From Microbotryum silenes-acaulis (Eukaryota; Basidiomycota; Microbotryomycetes; Microbotryales; Microbotryaceae): a stretch of 64,000 bases of DNA. Position 1 is the first letter of the stretch. Each line of letters starts with the position of its first letter. Under the pieces are notes generated by a model. That model saw only the letters and a program-made list of their open reading frames with translations, made no database searches and was not told the origin of the DNA. The stretch lies in the NCBI GenBank assembly GCA_003665825.1, contig QPFY01000001.1, positions 179,001 through 243,000 of the forward strand, read 5' to 3'. The position numbers were made by a program, and so were the translations under genes. Positions 45,948-56,255 of the stretch are shown piece after piece.

Positions 45948-48900
45948 CTACTCCTGATCGGCCGCTTCTCCTTCCATTTTCCACCCCAGTGCTTTTGGAC
46001 GGTCCTTTGGGATGAAACGCCCGCCTACTTCTTCTTCCACACCACCGGCGTCGTCTACCCCGTCAGAGCCGTCGGCACCATCCCGATCTTCTTCGATCTC
46101 TTGAACCTTTGCTCGAGATCGGGGCGACTCAAAGATGTCGGATATGACCTCGCCTTCCGAATCCGCATCGAAGTCCAACGGCAACGCTTCCTCCTGCTCC
46201 GACGAGTCGACATCAACGACATCTGCGTCATCATCATTCTCGCCTTGTTCCACCAAGGGTGGTTGACGAGAGGTATATTTCTTGATGATGTGAGGCGTTT
46301 GACGATGCTCTGCGGCGTTGGCGGCTCGAGCGAGCTCTTCTTGCTCCTCACGATGCGCCTCGACCGTTTCTCCAGGTTGTCGCAGAACGGCTGCTCGTGG
46401 ACCGTCGGCATGCTCGGAACCATGGTCTGGATGAGGAACCATCATGGGCCGTTCTCGCATGTCGCCTTGCGCGGCTGCTTCCGCCTTAGCGAGAGCCGCT
46501 GTAATTCGGGCATTGGCTTGAGCCTCGCGATCACGTAGGATTTGTTGAGCCTCCTTCTCCCGCCGCTGTTGGATATCCTTTATACTGCCTGCCAAGGGTT
46601 GCGCATTGACGTATCGATTGACCCGCTCGTATTCCTTGGCGCACAGAAGTTCCCGCGCGTTGTAACTTGGATGTACGTCCAGTCGGAAAGGAACGGGGCA
46701 AGAGTCGAGAAGGGCTGCCGATTGCCAACCTCGCTCAATGATGTCATCATCAGTGGCGACCATCCCCCACAAGTCGATGATGGGAAGCGTTTCGTACGAC
46801 GGCAAACGTCCCGAGGGTAGAGCGAGCAGCGACTCCTGGCGCGTTAACAACGGAACTTCGTACTGCGCTCGCGTCTTCGACACAACGGCGTCTTTGATGT
46901 GGGTCCCCTTCTCGACGTGGTTGGTCGACAGCGATGAGTAGTTGGCATAGTTGGGGTAGAGCATGACGTAGCCTCGTAGATAAATGAGCTCGATGAAGTA
47001 CTTTTTCCAGCTTTGCGGCCACTTGTTTGATCGAATCTCGGGGACGATTTGATCCGCGATCGGTACCGCCATTTCAGAGAGCCGGAGCGCGAGGTAGAGA
47101 TGAAACTCCCGCCACACCTCGGGGAAGTAGGCCGCACCCCAACTGCACGGGATCTGCGACAAGTAAGGCAGCGTCGGATCCAGCGCAAGCGACTCGAACA
47201 GAACATGCGCATCAAACGGTTGTCGACCTTCCGGACGCAGCTCAAAGAACTTTTGCTGGTAAAGGCTCACACCAAAGAGGCGCGTCGATCGATCGCGCAT
47301 GGCCATGGAATAGCGGTAGTACAGGATCGTCATCTTGAGCCATCCGTAGAACATCGGCGATACCTCGACGTCGTCCTCGAGGAACACGCCATACGTGTCG
47401 TTCGAGGCCGGGTACCAGCTTTCAACGATGGATGGCATCAGCCCTCCTAGAACGATGCGATGGCGAACCGTGACGGGGCCATAGGGCCAGTCGAAGTCGC
47501 TCGCGAGCCTCTGCGTGACGGAATCCGCGGTCTGTTCCAAGTTGAGGTAAAGAGGCACCTCGTCGCCAAAGTAGTGAGCTTTCTGCAGCGACGACAAGAG
47601 GCGATGCAGCGATGCCGGACGGTTGTTCGTGACGACGGAGATGTCTATTCTCGGTGTGTGCCAATCTGTAGGGTTCAACCCGCTGTCAGCAACCTAAATC
47701 ACCTCAAAGCATCGCGCATCAAAGTTTCATCTGACTCACGTCTCAAGGCATCCAAAGGAAGGGCAGCAATCCAATCGGCGACCTGCATCTCGTGCTTGTC
47801 CAGGGAGATGATGACAGTGGTGCTCTCAGCTTCCATCTCCTTTTTGGTCCGTCGCCTTCCCCCTCTTCCCTTGCCCAGAATGCCCCGGTTCCACTTTAGT
47901 ACCTCTTCGAACTCGCGTCCCCGACGACCATCCGCCAGATAGATGGCGACGGCAACGCGGCCCACGTTGTCCAGCTCGTCCAGTACGGCCAGCGACACCG
48001 AGTCGCCTTCCTTGCCCGACCCAAGGGGACGCACGTCCATATGACAATGCGCACCCGTATCGGCGTCGTCGAAGAGAATTCTTTTCCCGCCCGACCGTTT
48101 CCCCCTCGGCAAGTCGGCAACGTAAACTCGGACATCATTTTCCTGCGCCAAGCCACACGCCAACACGCTCGCGTCCGCAAGCTCCTCTTCCCCGCTCAGG
48201 AGGATGACGATCGCACCGAGATCGCGCGCGAATTTCTTGCCCGCGACGAAGGGGTCATCGATTGCCCTCGACCCGTACGCTTGGCTCGAGGCGAACCCTA
48301 GTCCACCACCTCCCGCAGCTTCGGCTCGGAATAAGGGACCGATTCGGCGATCGGTGCCGACGCCCTGGAGCGCGCGCTTGAGGCGTTCACATCCGAACGT
48401 TGAGCTGGCGAGCTGGGGTACGACGTGCGGTCCCAGCGAGGCATACAATGGGACGGGGAGCGCATAAGCCGGAATGCCCGCTTTCGTCCACAGCCCAAGG
48501 GGAATCGCAGCCTCGATCTCCATGTCGGTTCGAACGCCGTTCGAGATCGCCTTCATCCAGCTGGTTTGGAAGAGGAACGGGGTCGTAGGGATGTGGATGC
48601 GCTTTGATCGTTGATGGTGCAGCTGCTCGTCGACGTCGCGGTCTGAAGTGGAACCAGCGCCATGACACTGCGTCGGGGGTGCATCAAGCGAAGTCGGCAA
48701 CACAAGCCCACCGGATGCTAGTAGTGACGCTCTATACTCTTTGGTGCCCGAGGCATGCAACAAGCGCGCAACGTAGTTGGTATCGATCGTGTCGAGGTGG
48801 CCATCGACAAAGAGGATGAACTCGGTCGTTGTGGCGGGCACTACCGCTTCAAGGAGTGCGACGACCGGTGGGCGCTCGGGTGGATATGCTTGCACCGACA

Positions 48901-49576
48901 CGGCCGGACCAAACCCCTTTATCGGTGGTGTCAAGCCCTTGACGGCGAATACGATGATGCGATTCGGTGCTACGGCCTGCCCGAGGAGTGAGGGTATCAG
49001 GGTCGACAGTAACGGGTATTGGGCCGCGGCCGAGATGTGTACGACCGCGGTCCAGTCTGGAGGGGAGATGAATTTGAACGTCGATGACATCCGTGTGATT
49101 TGGGCGAGCGAGTGCGACATTTCGGGTACGGGCTTTGGCCGCGGTGGTTTTGGCAGCATCGCAGGTTTCGGCAACAATTGATTCCGGTCTGCTATTTTGT
49201 GGGTTGGGTCCCGGTCCCGAAGGGATGATACATGAGTTTCGTGCTTCTTCTCGCAATGTCAACATGCAAAGCGGCGCTCACTTGGACTGTCTGATTCCCA
49301 CCATTTTGTCTTGAGTGTCTCGGACTTGTTCGGGGGTTGCCGATCGGCGAAGATCCAGTAAAGGAGCAGCACGACGACGAGCGCGGCAACGACCCGCGCA
49401 ATAATATAGCTGACTCTCCGTGTCGAGAGCGTCTTGCCCGTCAGACGCCGGGATATCGATATTGAGGCAGAAGAATCACGCCGCCGCCGACTCGGGGAAA
49501 CGTCTCGGACCTTGGAGCCGTTCGACACGCCGTTGGTCCCTGCTCTCCGGGCGTCTTGCATGCCGAGGCCCGACAT
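45948..49576 (-). CDS. Large type II membrane glycosyltransferase with two GT-A-like halves
   Basis: Three exons: 49576-49282, 49191-47740, 47665-45948; 1154 aa. A short basic cytosolic tail precedes one membrane anchor at about 56-76 (YIIARVVAALVVVLLLYWIFA), the Golgi type II pattern. The first lumenal half has LLSTLIPSLLGQAVAPNRIIVFAVKG and later FILFVDGHLD, like the nucleotide-sugar fold of GT2 enzymes. The second half begins HWHTPRIDISVVTNNRPASLHRLLSSL and contains YGVFLEDDVEVSPMFYGWLK, an acidic metal-binding EDD motif as in GnT-I-like enzymes, then IPCSWGAAYFPEVWREF. The tail is charged, with a coiled stretch (KDIQQRREKEAQQILRDREAQA) and an acidic end. Large fungal proteins of this plan occur, but donor and acceptor are unknown. 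The intron-1 acceptor is a TAGCAG tandem, so exon 2 may start at 49191 or 49188. Confidence 0.8.
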
Positions 49577-50496
49577 TACGTAGCTCCTGTCAAGTCAAAA
49601 CGCGTGTTTTGAGGGTGATGTGGTGTCCGTACTGGTGCTGATCAAATGAAAGGCGGTTTGGGGTCGATTCGTCCGAGCAGAGGCGTGGCAGCCTTGTTCC
49701 GAACGAGCTCAAGGTTGGACGAGTTCGTGTGTCTACTCCTTAGCGCAGCGTTGAGTTTGGGTTAAAAGAAGGTCGAGCCGTCTTGACTTGAACAAAGTGA
49801 CACCGAGGTGGTCTGGAAAGCTGAACCCACCAACAGAGACAGAGCACGCGGACAGTGCGGCCCCTGACCTATACCCGGTGCTCGCTCGCGCAGAGCGTGT
49901 ATGATGTCCTGGTTAGATGATAGGCCGATCACTGCCAACGTATAGCCGGGTACGACTGAATGCGAATGAGCGCTCTTGCTCGTCGTCCAAGGCCCGTTGC
50001 GACCGGAAGCACCGGGGTGAAGGCACACCTGTGGTTGGATCCGTGAAGGCAGTAATAAAGGCGGGGCAGGCAGGGGCAGATTGATCGATTGATCGACCGT
50101 GGGTAAGAGTCACGTCGATGTCGCACGCGATGCGTAGACGAGAGAAGGGCGAGTCTGTGGCGCGAACGGTCGAGGAGTTGTTCCAGTGTCGAGCTCCTAC
50201 CGACGAGTCATCATCCTCATCCAGTGAATAGGTTGCAGCTAAGCCATCCATTCCGTCGGCGCTCGACCTCGACTCGGACGCGCGACGCGACGGCCGACGG
50301 CCAGCGACGACTCGTTCTGCTTGGCGCGCGTGCGAGACGTCGCTCGGCAGCCCGTCGGCACGCGGGAGGATCCCTTTCTTCATCTAATAGATGAGACGGG
50401 GCCAAGCCATTTCAAATGACATTACAACACGACTCCGGTCTAACAAGGACTACACAAACGAACCAAGATTATGGTGGCGGTAGTTCACTGTGAACA
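49577..50496. other. Intergenic region with one weak open frame
   Basis: About 0.9 kb between the glycosyltransferase promoter and the 3' end of DPB2. A minus-strand frame from an ATG at 50383 to 49913 (156 codons, with LDEDDDSSVGARHW) has fair composition but no domain, no homologue I recognise and no splice support. I record it only as possible. Confidence 0.35.
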
Positions 50497-52915
50497 TCAA
50501 GCCTGAACATCAGCCACATTGATCTTTCTCGGAAGCACTTGTCGTTTCAAAACATACCTTTCCTCCATACGGTCCGTCGGCTTCGGCATATGGGGATGGT
50601 ACGTCGACCAAGTGAAGCGTTGGCGCATGAAGCTCCCGGGGTTGAAGGCGAGACAGCCTTCGTACACCAATTTGTAAGGGTCGAACTTGTCCGCGAGGAT
50701 GAGCTGTAGAAAAAAAACGGCATTGTGGGGCAATAAGGCGATGAGCTTTCTCAGCGCAGTATACGGAAAGGAGCTATAACAATGACATGAACTGACCGTA
50801 GTTGGCATCGGATACAAGCGCATCGCATGGTCATAGTCCCACAGCACTGGCCGAACGTTGAGCGGTAGCGGTGTAAGGTGGGCTTGATCGATTATTGTTT
50901 GTACCAGCTGCCAAGTGCGCACAGCTGTCAGCTCCTGGCGAACGATCACCAAAGGGTTCACTTTGAAAACTCACTGCTTTCCTCGAGTTGGCCATATCCC
51001 CGTCGTTCCGTGGACCGCCGAGCCGAACGGCGTTCCTCATCATCCTTCCCATCAAATCTTCCCTGAATACGACGATCTCTTGCGAGAAGTACCGCACCCG
51101 ACAAGGGTTGCTGCCGAACGTGATATTGGGTACTTTGGCACTCAAGCTCTTGACCAAAGATTCGGGTAGGGCTGGTCGAGGCAAGAGGTTCGAGGACCAA
51201 GGGTCGGTCGGGCCCGGGACGAGCAAGAATTGAGCATGGGCAATCAAGGTGGGGTAAGAAGCGAGCACGTTTGCTAGATTTGTGAAGAGGTCTGCGGTAT
51301 TGTGGAAGTGATCAGCCTTTTTTTAGATCCGTCATAAGCGAGGTCGGATTCGAGCTCGACGAACCCTGGTAGTCTCTTGTTGCCTCGCCGTCGAACAAGA
51401 AAGGCCGACTGCGGAAGTTGCCGCAAAGAATGAACAGGCTGGGTTTGTCGGCGTCATCCATGTCTTCGTAAGCAGCCAGTACGGTCTTGAAAGCATTCAT
51501 AATCTTGATGTTGTCGAGGTGCAGATCCGAAAGAACGATGAAGGATGTTTCATGCTGAGGCGATCGCTCCGATTTGACAAAGTCGGCCTGCATGGATAGA
51601 AACCTCGGGCGTGAGCGGCTATAGCAAACATCCCCTGACAGATGCCGGGCTGACCTCCTCCTCTTTAGAAATGGCGCCCAATCCAAGGAAATCATGGTGG
51701 CCGTAGAGCTTCCTGTGTAGTGTTGCCGATCCAGGGTGTGAGCCGGGCCTCGGGTGATCAGCAAGTGGTCGCACTCACATGGCCTCCTCGCGACGTTCAC
51801 AAGGCGGATGCCCCATCTCGCTGACCTTGAACGTCGACTCCAACGTGTAGTCGCCGTCAAGAAGAACGAACGAGCCTTCTGTGAAGAGGCCAGTTTCGGG
51901 CGTCTGCGCAAGTCGTGGAGTGCAAACTTTGATCAGTCCCATGTCCAAAGGCGAACAGATCTTTCCACGATCATTGACCGGCTTACTGCCTCCGATAGAT
52001 CCAATTCAACTTTGTCATCGAGATCCTCGAGGTAGAACGCGCCGTCCTCCATTCTCGTCAAAAGGCCAAAGATGAGAAAATGCCCTCCCTGCCTACCAAG
52101 CAGGTTCTTGATCGAGGTGAGCTGGTTGTACTCTGCACGTTGAATGCCGGCGATCGCAGGGGGTGAAAAGTGGTCGTTGCGGAGGATGGTCTGCTTGATG
52201 ATATTGAAGCGATCGCGAAGGTACTGCGCCTTGGCTTTGGGTCCGGGAGTGAGTGAGGGCAAGTTCTCGGATCTGTGCGACGTCGGAAGATCGTACCCGG
52301 TCAGATCTGGCACTCCGCGATAGGATATGTTTCCCCACAACCCCCACGCACTTTTCAAAACCTTTTCTCTCTTCGCCCCACCTCCAGGCGGGCATCTCGA
52401 ACGCGTCGACGATCTTGAGGTAGTGGCTCGATTCGAGATGGTGGCCATGCTCGTGCACGGGCTGATCTGCTTGGACCGACAACTTTTCTCGAGTGGCTTC
52501 CAGTAAGCTTGGTGTGACCTTGGAGGGCCCATCTGTGTGGATGAACCGGGGCAATCAGTCTCTGCCGGCTCAGGGGCTAGTTTCGATGACGTCGCACGCG
52601 CCGCGACGCGTCAAAAGCGCTTTAGTCCTCCGTGAACTCTGTCCCGCACAGATGACAAAGCCTAGCCTTCCAGATGGGAACGGGGTGATACTCACCCAAG
52701 CCATTGCCTCCACCCTGCATACCCGCGACAAGCCTCTCGTAGACATCGAGAATGGTCGGCTCGTCGTCGATCTCGCACTCGTCGAGGAACGCCTGCAGCC
52801 ACTCGATCGCGCCGACGGCGAGTTGCAGGTTGTACTTGATGAGGAAGATCTTGCGTGCGAGATCAGCCGCAGTGGTCGAACTAGGTTGCGCCGGTTGGCG
52901 TTGGTTAGTGAACAT
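50497..52915 (-). CDS. DPB2: DNA polymerase epsilon subunit B (Dpb2)
   Basis: Nine exons: 52915-52696, 52532-52352, 52272-51987, 51903-51779, 51712-51655, 51587-51365, 51291-50975, 50907-50797, 50703-50497; 575 aa. The N-terminal helical domain ([28 protein letters not shown]) is the Cdc45/GINS-contacting type. An OB fold follows ([48 protein letters not shown]). Next is the inactivated calcineurin-like phosphoesterase fold ([68 protein letters not shown]). The catalytic metal ligands of true phosphatases are not preserved (for example SDLHLD and CGNF), as expected for a B-subunit. The end ([18 protein letters not shown]) matches the family. It acts at the replication fork in the nucleus. The start ATG is the first before the helical domain; a longer N-terminus from 52984 is possible. 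Confidence 0.92.
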
Positions 52916-53138
52916 GGTTCCAACTGGGTCGACCGGATGCAGCGAGTGTTGGCCCAGAAACCGGCACACGCCTACCATTATCAAATGAGCAAGCTGACTT
53001 ATTAGGCACTCATTAGGCTGAGTTCAAATCGTCGCCGCCGCGCGTGGCTCAGCAGCTGCAGCTTCGCAACCCAAACCCCCACACACCGCTCGCCGTCCTC
53101 GTTTCCGGATCGACGAGTCGCCTTTTCTCGCTGCGCCC
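52916..53138. promoter_or_regulatory. Shared divergent promoter of DPB2 and RRP46
   Basis: Only 223 nt separate the outward-facing start codons. No second gene fits, so regulatory signals for both must lie here or within the first exons. An ATTAGGC direct repeat with spacing of 11 nt occurs at about 53001-53018. Confidence 0.55.
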
Positions 53139-54267
53139 ATGGCATTTAACATTTCTCCACTCTTCTCCCGCCACGATCGATCGTCCAACGCGTTGCGCGC
53201 TCTGTCGTTGAGCCAGTCGCCGCTCTCGCGAGCCGATGGATCAAGTCGTTTCGCTTTCGGCGAGTCAACGCCCTCACAATCGGTAGCGTCTTCACAAGCT
53301 AACAAGCATTGGAACACTTGAACTTTGAACAGGTGATCTGTCTGCACTCGCTTCCATCACGGGGCCGACCGAGGTGCGGCTGCGCGACGAGCTCGTCGAT
53401 CGAGCCTATCTCGAGATCCATGTACGACCGAGCAACGCATTACCAGGTCAGTAGTCACCCATATCACCCAGAAACCACCCGCAACTCATGCTCGTACTCA
53501 CTCCCTCGTAGGCCCCGCGTCCAAGTCACACGAGGCGATCCTGCGCTCGTTACTCTCACCGCTGATCCAGCTGCACCAGTACCCACGCTCCTTGATCCAA
53601 TTGACTCTACAAACCCTATCAACCCCCTCGACCTCGTTTCAAACGACCATCGACCCCTCCGTACCTTCCCCTTCATCCTCGTCCTCACCCACGCTGATCG
53701 GAGCGAGCGAACTCTCAGCCCTGATCAACGCCGCGACCTGCGCCTTGCTCGACGCGGGCATCAACCTCAAAGGCATGCTCTTCTCCATAGCCGTCGCGTT
53801 CCTACCCCTCGGAAACCACTCCACCGAGACCCCAAGACAGTCGAGCAAAGAGATGCGGCTGGACCCGACCCCGATGGAAGAATCGATCGCGTCCTCGACC
53901 CACGTCTTTGCCTTTTCGTTCGGCGTCCGAGTGGGCGAAGAACTCGGTGAATGCACGGGGATCGAGTCCAAAGGCAACTTTGATGAAGATCAAGTCAGTT
54001 TTTGCGATATGTGTTCAGCGCGCAAGCCACTGCAGGTCAATCTGATCAGTTCCCACCTTGCCGGCACAGTTATTCGAAGCGCAAGAAGTGGCCCAAAAGG
54101 CTTGCCAGGCCGTGCTCGCTTTCGTTCGGAAGAGCATCCAGTCCAAGTACGCCGAGTCTCGGGTGGCAGCAACCAAACCGAACAAAAAGAACCAAACCAA
54201 AGACCGCTCCGAAGCAAAACCGAAAGAGAAGCCCGGGCCGGAGCTCGATGGCATGGATACCGAGTAA
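53139..54267 (+). CDS. RRP46: Exosome core subunit Rrp46 (EXOSC5), RNase PH fold
   Basis: Four exons: 53139-53259, 53333-53446, 53512-53993, 54070-54267; 304 aa. RADGSSRFAFG joins DLSALASITGPTEVRLRDELVDRAYLEI, the classic start of an Rrp46-type RNase PH domain (R-x-DGS ... GPTEV). Later blocks are HEAILRSLLSPLIQLHQYPRSLIQLTLQ and ELSALINAATCALLDAGINLKGMLFSIAVAFLP, matching the central helix and strand of the family. A final helix (FEAQEVAQKACQAVLAFVRKSI) precedes a Lys-rich tail. The subunit forms part of the catalytically inert six-member ring. The first intron (53260-53332) only works in frame with a GC donor (G|GCGAGT). This and RRP42 give two of the six ring subunits in one window. Confidence 0.88.
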
Positions 54268-54471
54268 AATATCAAGCCGAGACGCGTGATGATCAAAAGA
54301 GTAGTCCGATTGTTGTAACACAAACTTCGTTAATGCGGGATAATCCTCGAAGCGCTCCCTTCAAGCTCAATGACGACGCTTGAACCCCTCGGGAGAATGA
54401 TCAATGCGCGCATACTCGGTCCTCGAAGCAATCTTGGTGGCCGAGACCGTGGGACGGCTAACCGCGACCTC

Positions 54472-54658
54472 CTAAAGGTCATCGCAGAACGATCGATCGC
54501 GATGACACTTGGCGTGGTGCGCCTTCACGTAGGCCCACATTTCACCCGCGGATTAAGAGTCAATGCCTCCGCTCCCAGCTCCATGCCGAACATGCCGCAC
54601 GGGCGCTTGTGCCAGTCCTCGTAGCGCCCACGAACGGAGACGAGCTTGCTTGAGATCC
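54472..54658 (-). pseudogene. Possible degraded gene fragment, Cys/His-rich
   Basis: On the minus strand, after a good acceptor-like TCTCTAACAG, the frame reads GRYEDWHKRPCGMFGMELGAEAL. A second frame offset by one gives GEMWAYVKAHHAKCHRDRSFC and then a stop at 54472. Both pieces look coding, but joining them would need a frameshift or an unseen intron, and no start is present. I read this as a remnant; the family is not recognised. Confidence 0.3.
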
Positions 54659-54716
54659 CTGTTAGAGAACAACGCCATGAAAAACGCCTTCACTCTCGTG
54701 CCGAAGCTTCTTTCAG

Positions 54717-54833
54717 ATCCTATTCACGCAGGACCACGTCTCTGCTGCGCAGCCAAGTCGCCTCAAAAACGCACTTGATCCTTACCAGCTTTTGGACCCC
54801 CTTCCCGATTCCGAACCCGAAGCGAGCTCTTAA
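54717..54833 (+). pseudogene. Possible terminal exon of an unidentified gene
   Basis: After TCTTTCAG at 54709-54716 a plus-strand frame reads ILFTQDHVSAAQPS then LKNALDPYQLLDPLPDSEPE and stops at 54833. Composition is protein-like and the acceptor is good, but no upstream exon in phase could be assigned. Its 5' side runs into the minus-strand remnant just described. Confidence 0.25.
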
Positions 54834-55077
54834 AAGTCGAATGCCTATCTGGGGACATTCGAAGTTGGAATTGTGCACGAGGTCCGTTATGGACCGCTCT
54901 CACCCTAGTTGTTTGAAATGTTCGAAATAATCAGCTGCCTCACTCTTGGAATCTGCCTTACTACTGTGATCAATGACCGAAATATCATATTGCATGAAAC
55001 ACTCAAAAAGTGCTCACAGAAACCAAACAAGCCGAAAAACACAGGTGTTCAGAGCCCATCATCCCTCGCTTTCGCTA
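54834..55077. other. Spacer 3' of the small Gly-rich gene
   Basis: Nothing coding is supported; it contains the 3' flank of the gene that ends at 55078. Confidence 0.35.
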
Positions 55078-55636
55078 CTACTTGGTCAAATTGGCATAAC
55101 CCTCCTTGAGTTCCTCGACGCCCTTGCGCGCGACGTTGTCGCCGTCATTTCGGCGAGCGGGGACCGATCCTTGTTCACGACCGGCGATCCTGATATTTCC
55201 AATGAAGGGCAGGGACTCGTCAGTTCCTTTCAAAGTTGTTATATGGATCGACCTTTGTGTTGTACGTCGATCTTCGTCTTGTCGTGCGCCACTCACACGT
55301 CACCTACACCATCCAAAGCGCCGTTGATGGTACCTCGGATCGCTTCCCCCGCACCATGAATGGTCCCCATCAAACCCCTAGTGGGAATCACAGTGAACAG
55401 CAAACAAGTCTTTTGTCAGCATAATCCCACTTTTATTTACCACCAATCTCATGAGCTGAACGTCTCTGATCATGCACTCACTGTGTTTTCTCCTCGACCG
55501 TCTCCCCCGTAGTACGATCATCCGAGCTGGAGCTGTTCGATCCGGTCGCCGAGACGCCATGGGTCGGTCCGGCGCCTCCGACCGAAGGCGAGATCAAAAC
55601 GTTCTCATCCGAGTGCGTGGGTGCGTTGGTTGACAT
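55078..55636 (-). CDS. Small Gly-rich conserved fungal protein, stress type
   Basis: Three exons: 55636-55482, 55377-55297, 55189-55078; 115 aa. The N-terminus is Ser/Thr-rich and disordered. The core, formed by splicing, reads GLMGTIHGAGEAIRGTINGALDGVGD, a Gly-zipper-like amphipathic pattern with the G-x-GE-x-IRGT element seen in many small fungal proteins. The tail GREQGSVPARRNDGDNVARKGVEELKEG is hydrophilic. Such proteins are often abundant under stress, but no molecular role is established here. A C26 run on the sense strand lies 31 nt before the ATG and may belong to a 5' UTR intron. Confidence 0.7.
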
Positions 55637-55667
55637 AGCTACTTCTGGTTCCTCGTTCTTGATGGGT

Positions 55668-55693
55668 GGGGGGGGGGGGGGGGGGGGGGGGGG
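55668..55693. repeat. G26 homopolymer (C26 on the sense strand)
   Basis: Twenty-six consecutive G on the plus strand. On the minus strand it is C26 followed by ACCCATCAAG, ending 31 nt upstream of the small gene's ATG. Confidence 0.95.
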
Positions 55694-56255
55694 TACAGGT
55701 TTTGGTGAAGTGAAAGGACGAAAAGCAGAGAGAGAAAGAGGTGGGAGAGAAGGGTGAAGCCGACTTGATACAGTAGTGCCCAGTCGTGGAATGACGTCGG
55801 ACTGATCGACTAACGGGTCGCCGATTCCGCTATAATTAAATTGCAGCCCGCGGGGCCCCCGCAATTCCCAAACTTGCTTGTCACTACTACTGATCGACTT
55901 ACCGGAATCGCCGAAACTACTGTTCGATCAGAAGGTCTGCATTTTGAGGCCGGGACCGACAAAGAGCTCGAACAAATAATTAGTCGCATCCAACGTTCGA
56001 GACGCAAGGTAGCTCTAGCTGACTTGTCGCTGTGGAGGAGAACTGAGCGCGGGAGGCACATCGAACCTGATTATGTAAAGGACCAAGGTGTGATAACAGT
56101 GCGAAAATGTCCGATGATGCGAAAATCGTGAGCTAGAAAAGGGAGCAATAATTATGGACATTGGGAACGAAGTAACTGATCATATGCAAGACGACGGAAG
56201 GGCAAGAGGAAGACGTCGGGGAATTGGGCACATAGAGGGACTCGAACCCGCTGGA
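55694..56255. other. Spacer between the small Gly-rich gene and HYM1
   Basis: Contains the presumed promoter of the small gene (CT-rich on its sense strand at about 55720-55760) and the 3' flank of HYM1. A 96-codon plus-strand frame at 55841-56131 has no domain. Confidence 0.4.

Noticed and set aside
49913..50383. 156-codon minus-strand frame near DPB2
   Set aside because: Composition is tolerable but there is no motif, no intron, and no recognisable relative; kept only as a remark.
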